From Gordonia sputi NBRC 100414 (lineage in GTDB: Bacteria > Actinomycetota > Actinomycetes > Mycobacteriales > Mycobacteriaceae): 64,000 nt of DNA. Each line of letters starts with the position of its first letter. Position 1 is the stretch's first letter. Both the position numbers and the translations under genes were made by a program. The DNA is taken from contig NZ_BAFC01000045.1 of assembly GCF_000248055.1 (NCBI RefSeq), positions 1-64,000 on the forward strand. Direction: 5' to 3'. This document shows positions 47,435 to 54,935 of this stretch, piece after piece. The notes below the pieces were generated by a model that searched no databases, had not been told where the DNA came from, and worked only from the letters and a program-made list of their open reading frames with translations.

Positions 47435-48061
47435 ATGGCAGCACCCGAAGGGCGACGTACCACAGAGGGTTTTCGACGGTTGATCTCGTTCGCCGATGCG
47501 GTGGTTGCCATTGCGCTCACCCTGTTGGTCCTGCCTCTTGCTGAGATCGGTAAGGAGATCGGGAGCGATACGACGGTGGTCGCGGTTCTTCGTGACCACT
47601 CCAGTGAGCTACTCGGATTTCTCATCAGCTTTTTCGTGATCTGGGTGTTGTGGCGCAATCACCATCGCATGATCGAGTATTTCGACGCCTACGACCGGGT
47701 GCTGTTCGAGTTGCACATGGTGTGGCTGTTCACGATTGTCGTGCTGCCCTTCGCGACCTCGCTCATCAGTGGTCCGACGTTGAAGTGGGGGACGGCGTTC
47801 TATATTGCGGTGCTTCTGGTGTCGGTGTCGAGCCTGGTGGCGATGAGTGAGTGGGGCAGGAGGCATCGGGAGCTGTTGGCGACTGGGCACGATGTCGACG
47901 AGTGGGTGGCGAGCGCGCCCGATCTCGGAACGGTGATTGCGCTCGTCGTGGCGCTCGTCGGGTCGCTGGTGGTGCCGCAGTGGGGGAGCTGGTGGCTGGT
48001 GCTGCTCTTCTTGGCGGGTCCCGCTGACAAGATCGTCGCGGCCGTGGCCCCGCGCAGGTAG
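47435..48061 (+). CDS. TMEM175/DUF1211-family membrane protein
   Basis: The 208-residue protein has six predicted helices. The family signature RxxxFSD followed by AIA(I/L)TLLVL appears as RRLISFADAVVAIALTLLVL, so Ala replaces the Ser. Bacterial TMEM175 proteins form potassium-permeable channels. It is 9 bp after the sulfotransferase gene on the same strand; a functional tie is doubtful. Confidence 0.82.
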   Translation: MAAPEGRRTTEGFRRLISFADAVVAIALTLLVLPLAEIGKEIGSDTTVVAVLRDHSSELLGFLISFFVIWVLWRNHHRMIEYFDAYDRVLFELHMVWLFTIVVLPFATSLISGPTLKWGTAFYIAVLLVSVSSLVAMSEWGRRHRELLATGHDVDEWVASAPDLGTVIALVVALVGSLVVPQWGSWWLVLLFLAGPADKIVAAVAPRR

Positions 48062-48066
48062 TCTCC

Positions 48067-48403
48067 CGCTGGTCGAGCGGGGGCGAGCGCAGCGAGCACC
48101 CGAGTCGAGACCACTTTCTGCGGCTGGTGGTCTCGACAAGCTCGACCAGCGGTGGGGGCTCGACCGGCGGTGGGGTGGTCTCGACAAGCTCGACCAGCGG
48201 TTGGGGCTCGACCGGCGGTGGGGTGGTCTCGACGAGCTCGACCAGCGGTGGGACGCTCGACCAGCGGTTGGCGGCTTGACCGCGGTTGGGTGGGCCCGGC
48301 CGGCGCAAGCTCCCTCGCTGGTCGAGCGGGCGCGAGCGGAGCGAGCACCCGAGTCGAGACCACTTCCCGCTGCGGCTGGTGGTCTCGACAAGCTCGACCA
48401 GCG
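48067..48403. repeat. Interspersed repeat cluster (CTGGTCGAGC family)
   Basis: An 85-88-bp unit occurs at 48067-48151 and 48316-48403. Each runs from CGCTGGTCGAGC to CTCGACCAGCG and can fold on itself, with GAGTCGAGACCAC facing GTGGTCTCGAC. Between them a unit of 47-48 bp beginning near 48122, 48169 and 48217 is repeated in tandem. Short CTCGACCAGCGG pieces continue to about 48440. The 401-bp gap 48062-48462 holds no credible gene. Such repeats are frequent between genes in Gordonia and relatives; transcription end or mRNA folding are possible effects. Confidence 0.85.
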
Positions 48404-48462
48404 ATTGGCGGCTCGACCAGCGGTGGACGCTCGACCAGCGGCGCGCTCGAGCCGCGGCTCGG

Positions 48463-49605
48463 CTAGCCGCGCAGGGCGTCGACCATCTCGGCGACGACGT
48501 CGTGTGGTTGGCCGAAGAGCTGGGCGCTGCCGTGGGCGCGCTTGAAGTAGAGCCCGATGTCGTGCTCGGCGGTGATCCCGATGCCGCCGTGGATCTGGAT
48601 CGCCTCGCCCGCGACGGTGGCGAACGATTCCGAGCAGTAGACGTGGGCAGCCGCCGCGAGGTCGGCGGCGTTCGGGTCGTCGGAGACGACGGCCTCGATG
48701 GCCGCGCGCGCGAGCGATCGCGACGACTCGACGAGCGTGTACATGTCGGCCATGCGGTGTTTGAGCGCCTGGAACGACCCGATGATCCGGCCGAACTGCG
48801 TCCTCGACGATGCGTGCTCCACGGCGAGCCGCAGCGCGCGGTCGGCGCCACCGACCTGTTCGGCGGCCAGGAGCGCCCAGGCCAGCGTGCGCAGTCGCGC
48901 CACCACGTTGCCCTCCGCGGTGATCGCTGTGGCCGCGGTGTCGTCGAAGGTGATGCGGGCCAACGGCCGCGTCGGGTCGACCGTGGGGAGTGCCGTCACC
49001 TCGATGCCGTCGGCGTCGGCGTCGACGACGTGCAGTGTCACGCCGGACGGTGTGCCGGCGAGGACGAGCAGCAGGTCGGCGGACTCGCCGTCGATGACGA
49101 ACTCTGCTGTGCCGGTGAGTAATCCGGCCTCGCTCGAAACACCGGGGTTGTCCCACCCCGTCGCGCCCGCCCAGCACAGACTCGCGATGCGTTCTCCCGA
49201 TGCGATCTCGGGAAGGAACCGCGCGCACGCGTCGGTATCGCCGCTGAGCAGCAGTGCGCCGGTGGCGAGTGCGGTCGAGAAGACCGGCACGGGACTCAAC
49301 GTCGCGCCGAGTTCTTCGAGCACGGTCGCGGTTTCGACGAACGACGCCCCCGCCCCGCCGAACTCTTCGGGGACTGCGAGTGCTGCCACGCCGATCTCGT
49401 CGCACAGCGTGCGCCACAGGGCGTCGTCGAACCGGCGGGGCGTGCGCATCGCCGCGCGCACCGCTGTCGAGTCGGATCGCTTGGCCAAGAGGTCGGCGAC
49501 GGACTGGCGCAACGCATCCCGGTCCTCGGTGGATATCGCGCTGTCTGTTGTCGCGCCGTCTGTTGTCGCGCCGTCTGTTGTCGCGCCGTGTGTTGTCGTG
49601 CTCAC
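48463..49605 (-). CDS. fadE33: Acyl-CoA dehydrogenase beta-type subunit, FadE33-like
   Basis: The 380-residue protein is an incomplete acyl-CoA dehydrogenase, with ALAVPEEFGGAGAS, RTQFGRIIGSFQALKHRMADMY and IHGGIGITAEHDIGLYFKR. GTG 49605 overlaps the upstream stop (GTGA). The first 25 residues hold GATTD repeats encoded by three perfect 15-bp units and a fourth imperfect one (49544-49603), absent from relatives as far as I recall. One complete and two incomplete subunits in a row recall FadE31-FadE32-FadE33, where FadE31 pairs with either of the others. The repeat cluster lies directly downstream. Confidence 0.72.
   Translation of the reverse strand: MSTTTHGATTDGATTDGATTDSAISTEDRDALRQSVADLLAKRSDSTAVRAAMRTPRRFDDALWRTLCDEIGVAALAVPEEFGGAGASFVETATVLEELGATLSPVPVFSTALATGALLLSGDTDACARFLPEIASGERIASLCWAGATGWDNPGVSSEAGLLTGTAEFVIDGESADLLLVLAGTPSGVTLHVVDADADGIEVTALPTVDPTRPLARITFDDTAATAITAEGNVVARLRTLAWALLAAEQVGGADRALRLAVEHASSRTQFGRIIGSFQALKHRMADMYTLVESSRSLARAAIEAVVSDDPNAADLAAAAHVYCSESFATVAGEAIQIHGGIGITAEHDIGLYFKRAHGSAQLFGQPHDVVAEMVDALRG
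49544..49588. repeat. Three 15-bp coding tandem repeats in the FadE33-like N-terminus
   Basis: TCTGTTGTCGCGCCG occurs three times without change at 49544, 49559 and 49574, and a diverged fourth follows. In the reverse-strand gene it encodes GATTD units just after the start. Confidence 0.88.
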
Positions 49606-50573
49606 AGCGACTCCAGAATCCGCGCGCGATGCTGTGCCGGCGTCCCCCACGCGCTCACCAGTGCGCGAGTCTTGGTGAGGTACAACGACAGATCGTGTTC
49701 GGAGGTGTATCCGATCGCGCCGAGAACCTGAAGAGATCGCCGGGATGCCAGGTACGCGGCGTCGGCTGCCGCGACCTTGGCCGCGGAGATGTCACGGCTC
49801 GCGTCGACGCCCTCGGGAACTCCGCCGTCGATGCCGACCGCTGCACCGTGGACGAGTGGACGCGCCATTTCGAGGGCGATCGCGACGTCGGCGAGGTGAT
49901 GTTTGACCGCCTGGAACGATCCGATCTGACGTCCGAATTGCCTGCGTGACAATGCGTAGTCGGATGCGATTCGGAGCATCGTCGAGCCGAGGCCGAGTAG
50001 TTGGGCCGCGGTGGCCAGTGCGCCGAACTGTGCGGCTCGGTCGCCATCGACACCCTCTGTGATCACCTCGGCCGGGCGCACCGTGGACACCGTTCGCGTG
50101 GGATCGACCGACTGTGCCGTGTCGTCGACCGTCGCGAGCGACAACACGTCGTTGTCGACTACGTACACACGTTCGGCAGCATAGGTGTCGGCTGCGCGCG
50201 GCGATAGTGGCGCGATTGCCGCCGAACTCAGCCGCCCGGATGCCGCGGCGTCGAGCGCATCTGACTCCGTGGCCGACCGCAGCAGGATCGGCACCACCGC
50301 AACGGATTCGACGATCGGCCCGGCCAATGGGTGCCGCCCGATCTGTTCGAGTGCGACGACCATCTCGACGGCGCCTGCTCCGGCGCCACCGTGCTCCTCG
50401 TCGATGAGCAGTCCGAAGACGCCGATGTCGGCGAGCTGTCGGAAGACGCCTGCCGCGGGCGAGTGATCACCGCCAGCCCACGCCCGTGCGACGGCGGGCG
50501 TGTCGGCTTTGGTGAGGAGCGTGTCGACGCTCGACGCGAGGTCGTCGTGGATATCGGACAGTAGAAAGTCCAT
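49602..50573 (-). CDS. fadE32: Acyl-CoA dehydrogenase beta-type subunit, FadE32-like
   Basis: The 323-residue protein matches the short length of FadE32-type subunits (about 320). It has FGLLIDEEHGGAGAGAVEMVV, RRQFGRQIGSFQAVKHHLADVAI and LGAIGYTSEHDLSLYLTK but lacks the middle beta domain motifs of complete enzymes, so it needs a partner for FAD binding. It starts 3 bp after the fadE31-like stop. A role in late C/D-ring steps is inferred from the gene set. Confidence 0.72.
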   Translation of the reverse strand: MDFLLSDIHDDLASSVDTLLTKADTPAVARAWAGGDHSPAAGVFRQLADIGVFGLLIDEEHGGAGAGAVEMVVALEQIGRHPLAGPIVESVAVVPILLRSATESDALDAAASGRLSSAAIAPLSPRAADTYAAERVYVVDNDVLSLATVDDTAQSVDPTRTVSTVRPAEVITEGVDGDRAAQFGALATAAQLLGLGSTMLRIASDYALSRRQFGRQIGSFQAVKHHLADVAIALEMARPLVHGAAVGIDGGVPEGVDASRDISAAKVAAADAAYLASRRSLQVLGAIGYTSEHDLSLYLTKTRALVSAWGTPAQHRARILESL

Positions 50574-50576
50574 CGT

Positions 50577-51743
50577 TCACCTATCCCCGCGCGGGAGGCC
50601 GAGCAGACGCTCCGCGATCACATTGCGCTGAATCTCGTTGGTGCCTGCGTAGATCGGCCCGGACAGGGAGAAGAGATAGCCGTCAACCCATGCGCCGTCG
50701 ATCTCGGCGTCGGTGCCCTGTAGTTCCAGGGCTGTCTCGTGGGCCGCGATGTCCCACTGCGACCAGAAGACCTTGTTGATCGACGATTCCATGCCCAACT
50801 GGCCACCGGCGGCGAGCCTGCTGACCGTCGCGTACGTCGACAGCTCGTAGGCCCGCGAGCCGATCCAGGCGTCGGCGACGCGTGTATCGACGCCGGAGGT
50901 CGTGGGTACGTTGTCCCGCTGTGCTTTCCACAGGTCGACGAGGCGGTCCGTGGTGGCGAGGAAGCGACCAGGAGAACGCAGCGACAGCCCGCGTTCGTTG
51001 GCGGCGGTACTCATCGCGACGCGCCAGCCGTTGTCGACGTCGCCGATGACGCCGGAGTTCGCGCGATCGGTTGGGTCGTCGGGGACGAAGACGTTCTCGC
51101 AGAAGACTTCTGCGAATCCCGGCTCGCCGTCGAGTTGGGGGATCGGCCGCACCGTGACGCCAGGGCTGCGAAGGTCGAACATGAAGTAGGTGAGTCCCCG
51201 GTGGCGTTGCGCCTCTTTGTCGGTGCGGAACAGCCCGAATGCGCAGTCGGCGAAGCTCGACCGGGAACTCCATGTCTTCTGGCCGTTGAGGAGCCAGCCA
51301 CCGTCGGTGCGGGTGGCCGTCGAGCGGAGTGACGCCAGATCGCTGCCGGCTTCGGGTTCGCTCCAGGCCTGGCCCCAGATATCGTCGGCACGCGCCATGC
51401 GGGGCATGATGCGGGCCAGTTGTTCGGGATGCGCGTGCTCGAAAAGCGTTGGTGCCAAGAGGAAGATGCCGTTCTGGCTCACCCGCCCGGGTGCGCCTGC
51501 GCGGTAATACTCCTCCTCGAAGATGACCCAGTGCAGGAGCGGGGCGTCGCGGCCACCGAATTCCTCCGGCCAGCTCACCACCGACATGCGGTCGGCGGCC
51601 ATTGTTCGTTCCCACTCCCGGTGCGCCTCGAAACCCTCGGCCGTGTCCATCGAGGGAAGTGGTTGTGCGGGAACATGATCTGCGAGCCAGGCGCGCACCT
51701 CGGAACGGAACTCGTCAGCGGCGTCGTCGAACGTCAGGTCCAT
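50577..51743 (-). CDS. fadE31: Acyl-CoA dehydrogenase alpha-type subunit, FadE31-like
   Basis: The 388-residue protein is a complete acyl-CoA dehydrogenase subunit. Segments are SWPEEFGGRDAPLLHWVIFEE, WSEPEAGSDLASLRSTATR, LNGQKTWSSRSSFADCAFG and the C-terminal YAGTNEIQRNVIAERLLGLPRG. These agree with my memory of FadE31, which forms alpha2beta2 enzymes with FadE32 or FadE33. It starts 3 bp after the crotonase stop, so the four genes form one transcript led by the crotonase. Confidence 0.75.
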   Translation of the reverse strand: MDLTFDDAADEFRSEVRAWLADHVPAQPLPSMDTAEGFEAHREWERTMAADRMSVVSWPEEFGGRDAPLLHWVIFEEEYYRAGAPGRVSQNGIFLLAPTLFEHAHPEQLARIMPRMARADDIWGQAWSEPEAGSDLASLRSTATRTDGGWLLNGQKTWSSRSSFADCAFGLFRTDKEAQRHRGLTYFMFDLRSPGVTVRPIPQLDGEPGFAEVFCENVFVPDDPTDRANSGVIGDVDNGWRVAMSTAANERGLSLRSPGRFLATTDRLVDLWKAQRDNVPTTSGVDTRVADAWIGSRAYELSTYATVSRLAAGGQLGMESSINKVFWSQWDIAAHETALELQGTDAEIDGAWVDGYLFSLSGPIYAGTNEIQRNVIAERLLGLPRGDR

Positions 51744-51746
51744 GGG

Positions 51747-52664
51747 TCAGCGTCCGTTCGACGTCGAACCAGCGGATGCCTTCATCGACTTGGCGTCCAT
51801 GCCGCCGAGCGAATCTCCGCCGGAGGATTCGGCATTGGCCGAATGGGCGAAATGGTGCCAACCGAATACCGAGTCCATCGCGGTGCGCATGCCCATCTGG
51901 TCCTCGCAGATGTTCACCGCCTTCTTGGACAAGAACAGTCCCTGCAACGGCATCGCGACGATGTTCTCGCAGATCGCATCGACCCTGGCGCCCAGGCCAT
52001 CCCGCTCGACGACGTGGTTGACCATGCCCCACTGTTCCGCCTGTATCGCGGTGAAACGCTCGCCGGTGAACAGGATCTCCTTGGCTCGACGTGGACCGAG
52101 CACGTAGGCGTGTGCGAAGTACTCGACGCCCGGAATACCCATGCGTGCAACGGGATCGGAGAAGAACGCGTCGTCGGAGGCGACGATGAAGTCGCATACC
52201 CAGGCGAGCATCAGTCCGCCCGCGATGCATGCGCCGTGCACGGCCGCGATCATCGGCTTCGGGATCTCCCGCCACCGCCTGCACATCCCGAGGTAGACCT
52301 CGGTCTCGCGGGCGAGACGTTGATCGGCTCCCGACTTGTCTGTGTGGTCCCAGTGCAGGGCGGCGACGTTGTCGTAGTACGTGTCGAAGTCGCGTTCCGG
52401 GGTACCGATGTCGTGGCCCGCCGAGAAGTGTTTGCCGTTGGCACGAAGCACGATCGCCTTGACGCCGGGGTCGTCGACTGCCTTGCGGAACGCGGCGTCG
52501 AGCGAGTACGTCATCACCGAGTTCTGGGCATTGCGGTACTCGGGCCGGTTCAGCGTCACGTAGGCGACGGCGCCACCTGGTCCGCCGACCTCGTAGGCGA
52601 CCGGCGAGGTGTCCGGGCCGAGGTCGTCGGGACCAAGTGGGGCGGGGATCACGGCGTCGCTCAT
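51747..52664 (-). CDS. Crotonase-family enoyl-CoA hydratase leading the FadE31-33-like operon
   Basis: The 305-residue protein has the crotonase oxyanion-hole segments HFSAGHDIG and HGACIAGGLMLAWVCDFIVAS, DAFFSDPVARMGIPG, and an extra stretch (FDTYYDNVAALHWDHTDKSGADQ) between the two halves. The C-terminus is a longer Ser/Gly-rich tail. EchA13-like proteins have this size; EchA20 of the HIP pathway is shorter. It begins the operon, with ATG 52664 (or GTG 52670) less than 20 bp from a KstR2-like palindrome. Confidence 0.82.
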   Translation of the reverse strand: MSDAVIPAPLGPDDLGPDTSPVAYEVGGPGGAVAYVTLNRPEYRNAQNSVMTYSLDAAFRKAVDDPGVKAIVLRANGKHFSAGHDIGTPERDFDTYYDNVAALHWDHTDKSGADQRLARETEVYLGMCRRWREIPKPMIAAVHGACIAGGLMLAWVCDFIVASDDAFFSDPVARMGIPGVEYFAHAYVLGPRRAKEILFTGERFTAIQAEQWGMVNHVVERDGLGARVDAICENIVAMPLQGLFLSKKAVNICEDQMGMRTAMDSVFGWHHFAHSANAESSGGDSLGGMDAKSMKASAGSTSNGR

Positions 52665-52681
52665 GCTCACGAGCCTAACCT

Positions 52682-52695
52682 AGCAAATGCTTGGT
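52682..52695. promoter_or_regulatory. KstR2-like operator before the crotonase/FadE operon
   Basis: AGCAAA-TG-CTTGGT differs at one position from the KstR2 consensus AnCAAGnnCTTGnT. It lies 18 bp upstream of ATG 52664. KstR2 controls C/D-ring (HIP) catabolism, so this site separates the operon from the KstR-controlled genes. Matched by eye. Confidence 0.7.
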
Positions 52696-52736
52696 TGGTA
52701 GTGTTGTGCCGTGCTGCCCAGGTTGGCGCCCGGGGT

Positions 52737-53219
52737 TCAGCGCACGGTGATTGTTCCGCTGCAGGCGGTGGTGGGGATTGCCCACAGCGCGTTGCGGTTG
52801 ACCGCGCTGAGCGTGACCCGGACCTTGCCCGGTCCGGTGTCGAGCGCGAAGGTGGGCCCGCCGACGTAGAGGCCGATCTTTGCCGTGTTGAAGGCAGTCC
52901 CTTTGCGGTTGTTCGTCAGGTTGTGCCAGTCGAGTCGACCGACGGATTCGTAGCCTCCGCTGAACGTCCAGAAGGACGAGATGTCGCGGACAGCGGCGGT
53001 GACTCTGCCCGGTCCCGTCCCGGAGACGAACAGTCGCGCGGTGCTGTAGGGCTGGTCGACGATGTTCGGGCTGATTCCCCAACACCGTTCGAGGGGTGCG
53101 ACCGTTTCGGCATGGGCGGTGCCCGAGCCGACGCTGAGCGCGGCGAATGAGGACGCGGCAATGGCGGCTGCTGCGAGTCCAGTTGTGAGGCGGGTGCGGA
53201 TCGTGTGTCGATGATGCAT
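52737..53219 (-). CDS. Small secreted protein, unknown
   Basis: The 160-residue protein has a signal peptide ([10 protein letters not shown], hydrophobic core, cleavage after AHA near residue 37). The mature part of about 123 residues is beta-rich with two cysteines (CWGISPN; TACSGT) that could form a disulfide. No family recognised. It is alone, divergent from cysC. Confidence 0.72.
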   Translation of the reverse strand: MHHRHTIRTRLTTGLAAAAIAASSFAALSVGSGTAHAETVAPLERCWGISPNIVDQPYSTARLFVSGTGPGRVTAAVRDISSFWTFSGGYESVGRLDWHNLTNNRKGTAFNTAKIGLYVGGPTFALDTGPGKVRVTLSAVNRNALWAIPTTACSGTITVR

Positions 53220-53413
53220 GGTGTAGTCCTCGATCGGGTTCGAGTGCGAAGGTGTTGCATCGGGGCGTGCGGCGATGCACGGCGGTTAATTCGGGCAATT
53301 CGCCTGAACCGTTAGCCGGGATTGTGAGCTGTGACACGACCGTGACGTGGCAAGCTGACACCATTCGGCGTCAGGGGCGAGATGAAGGTGGGCGCGACGG
53401 AAGTGACGGCACG

Positions 53414-54040
53414 ATGACGGCAGGTGGTGGCGACGGTGGGCGGCCGTCGGGCAACGAGCGCGATCTGAGCCCGAATGTGGTGTGGCAGGCCGGCAAAGTG
53501 GCTCGGGAGCAGCGCCCCCATCGTGGTGGGACCCTGTGGATCACCGGATTGTCGGGCTCTGGAAAGTCCTCTGTGGCAATCGAACTCGAGCGTCGACTCG
53601 TGGCGCTGGGGCGCCCGGCATATCTGATGGATGGCGACAATCTCCGACACGGCCTCAACTCCGACCTCGGTTTCAGCGACGACGATCGGCGCGAGAACAT
53701 CAGGCGCACAGCAGAAGTCGCGGCACTGTTCGCCGATTCGGGTTCTGTCGCGATCGTCTCACTGATCTCGCCGTTCGCAGCGGAGCGTCAGCGCGCCCGC
53801 GAGATTCACGACGAACGCGCGCTGCCGTTCTACGAGATCTTCCTCGACACGTCGTTACAGGAATGCGAACGTCGCGATCCCAAGGGCCTCTATGCCCGTG
53901 CGCGGCGCGGTGAGATCAGTCACTTCACCGGTATCGACTCGCCCTACGAGCGGCCGGAGAAACCGGACGTCGTGATCAGGCCGACGGACGGGCTACCAGC
54001 GGAGACGGCTGCCGCTGTCCTTGAGCAGCTCGGGCTATGA
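53414..54040 (+). CDS. cysC: Adenylylsulfate kinase CysC
   Basis: The 208-residue protein phosphorylates APS to PAPS with ATP. It has the P-loop [11 protein letters not shown] near residue 45, [26 protein letters not shown] and a [12 protein letters not shown] segment near the end. It is a stand-alone kinase, not fused to CysN. ATG 53414 was chosen; a longer frame upstream lacks support. The PAP(S) phosphatase gene follows after about 94 bp, pairing formation and removal of PAPS. Confidence 0.9.
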   Translation: MTAGGGDGGRPSGNERDLSPNVVWQAGKVAREQRPHRGGTLWITGLSGSGKSSVAIELERRLVALGRPAYLMDGDNLRHGLNSDLGFSDDDRRENIRRTAEVAALFADSGSVAIVSLISPFAAERQRAREIHDERALPFYEIFLDTSLQECERRDPKGLYARARRGEISHFTGIDSPYERPEKPDVVIRPTDGLPAETAAAVLEQLGL

Positions 54041-54134
54041 GCGCTACGTTCTCGGTCTACGATCAGCAGGCGTCGGCGTAGTCGGCGCGCGCAGGCGCAT
54101 CCCGGCGCCTGGGTGAGAGGTGGAGGGACCACGA

Positions 54135-54935
54135 GTGGACGACCGCAGCCTGGCCGGAGAATTGGCGACCGCAGCAGGTGAATTGCTTCTCGACATCCGT
54201 GCGAACAGCGGCCTGACCGGTCGCGCGCTCGGTGACGAGGGAGATCGACGTTCCAACGACTTTCTGCTCGCCCGCCTCGCCACCGATCGCCCCGACGACG
54301 CCGTGCTCTCGGAGGAGTCGACGGACGACAAGGCTCGGCTGATCTCGCCGCGCGTCTGGATCGTCGATCCCGTCGACGGCACACGGGAATACGGCGCTGT
54401 CGACGAATCCGGTGAGGGCCGTCGGGATTGGGCTGTGCACGTCGCGCTGTGGTCGTCGACCGGCGGCGGCACGCTCATCGCCGGTGCCGTCGCGTTGCCC
54501 GCCCTCGGCATCACCTACGTCGACGACGAGACGCCCGTGGCACCGACCGAAGGTCTCGCCGACGTTCCGCGCGGTGACGCCCCGCGCGTCGTCGTCAGTG
54601 GCTCTCGTCCGCCCGCGTTCTCGCAGGCCGTCGCCGACGCGATCGGTGGCGAGGTCGTGCAGATGGGCTCAGCGGGAGCGAAAGCGATGGCCGTGGTGCG
54701 CGGCGAGGCCGACGCCTACGTGCACGCGGGTGGCCAGTACGAGTGGGATTCCGCGGCCCCGGTGGCCGTCGCTCAGGCAAAAGGTCTGTGGTGCAGTCGA
54801 ATCGACGGTTCGCCGCTGGTCTACAACCAGGACGACACGTATCTGCCCGACCTGGTGATCTGCCGACCGGAGTTGCGCGACGCGATCATCGCGGTCACGA
54901 GTTCAGAGCCAACCCCGACATCAGAGTCGCGATAG
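54135..54935 (+). CDS. cysQ: 3'-phosphoadenosine 5'-phosphate(sulfate) phosphatase CysQ
   Basis: The 266-residue protein belongs to the inositol-monophosphatase-like metal-dependent phosphatases. The motifs are DEGDRRS, VLSEES, DPVDGTREY and, near the end, YEWDSAAPVAVAQA. It dephosphorylates PAP or PAPS. GGAGGG at 54122 supports GTG 54135; GTG 54120 is the alternative. Its 3' end overlaps the opposite eccA gene by 41 bp. Confidence 0.88.
   Translation: MDDRSLAGELATAAGELLLDIRANSGLTGRALGDEGDRRSNDFLLARLATDRPDDAVLSEESTDDKARLISPRVWIVDPVDGTREYGAVDESGEGRRDWAVHVALWSSTGGGTLIAGAVALPALGITYVDDETPVAPTEGLADVPRGDAPRVVVSGSRPPAFSQAVADAIGGEVVQMGSAGAKAMAVVRGEADAYVHAGGQYEWDSAAPVAVAQAKGLWCSRIDGSPLVYNQDDTYLPDLVICRPELRDAIIAVTSSEPTPTSESR

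Noticed and set aside
48067..48403. A CRISPR array in the repeat cluster
   Set aside because: Units are 47-88 bp, there are no unique spacers of constant length, and no cas gene is near.
47609..49417. A 602-codon reverse frame across the repeat cluster
   Set aside because: It is made of Arg-rich text and SLVELVETT-type strings translated from the intergenic repeats, and it runs through two real genes.
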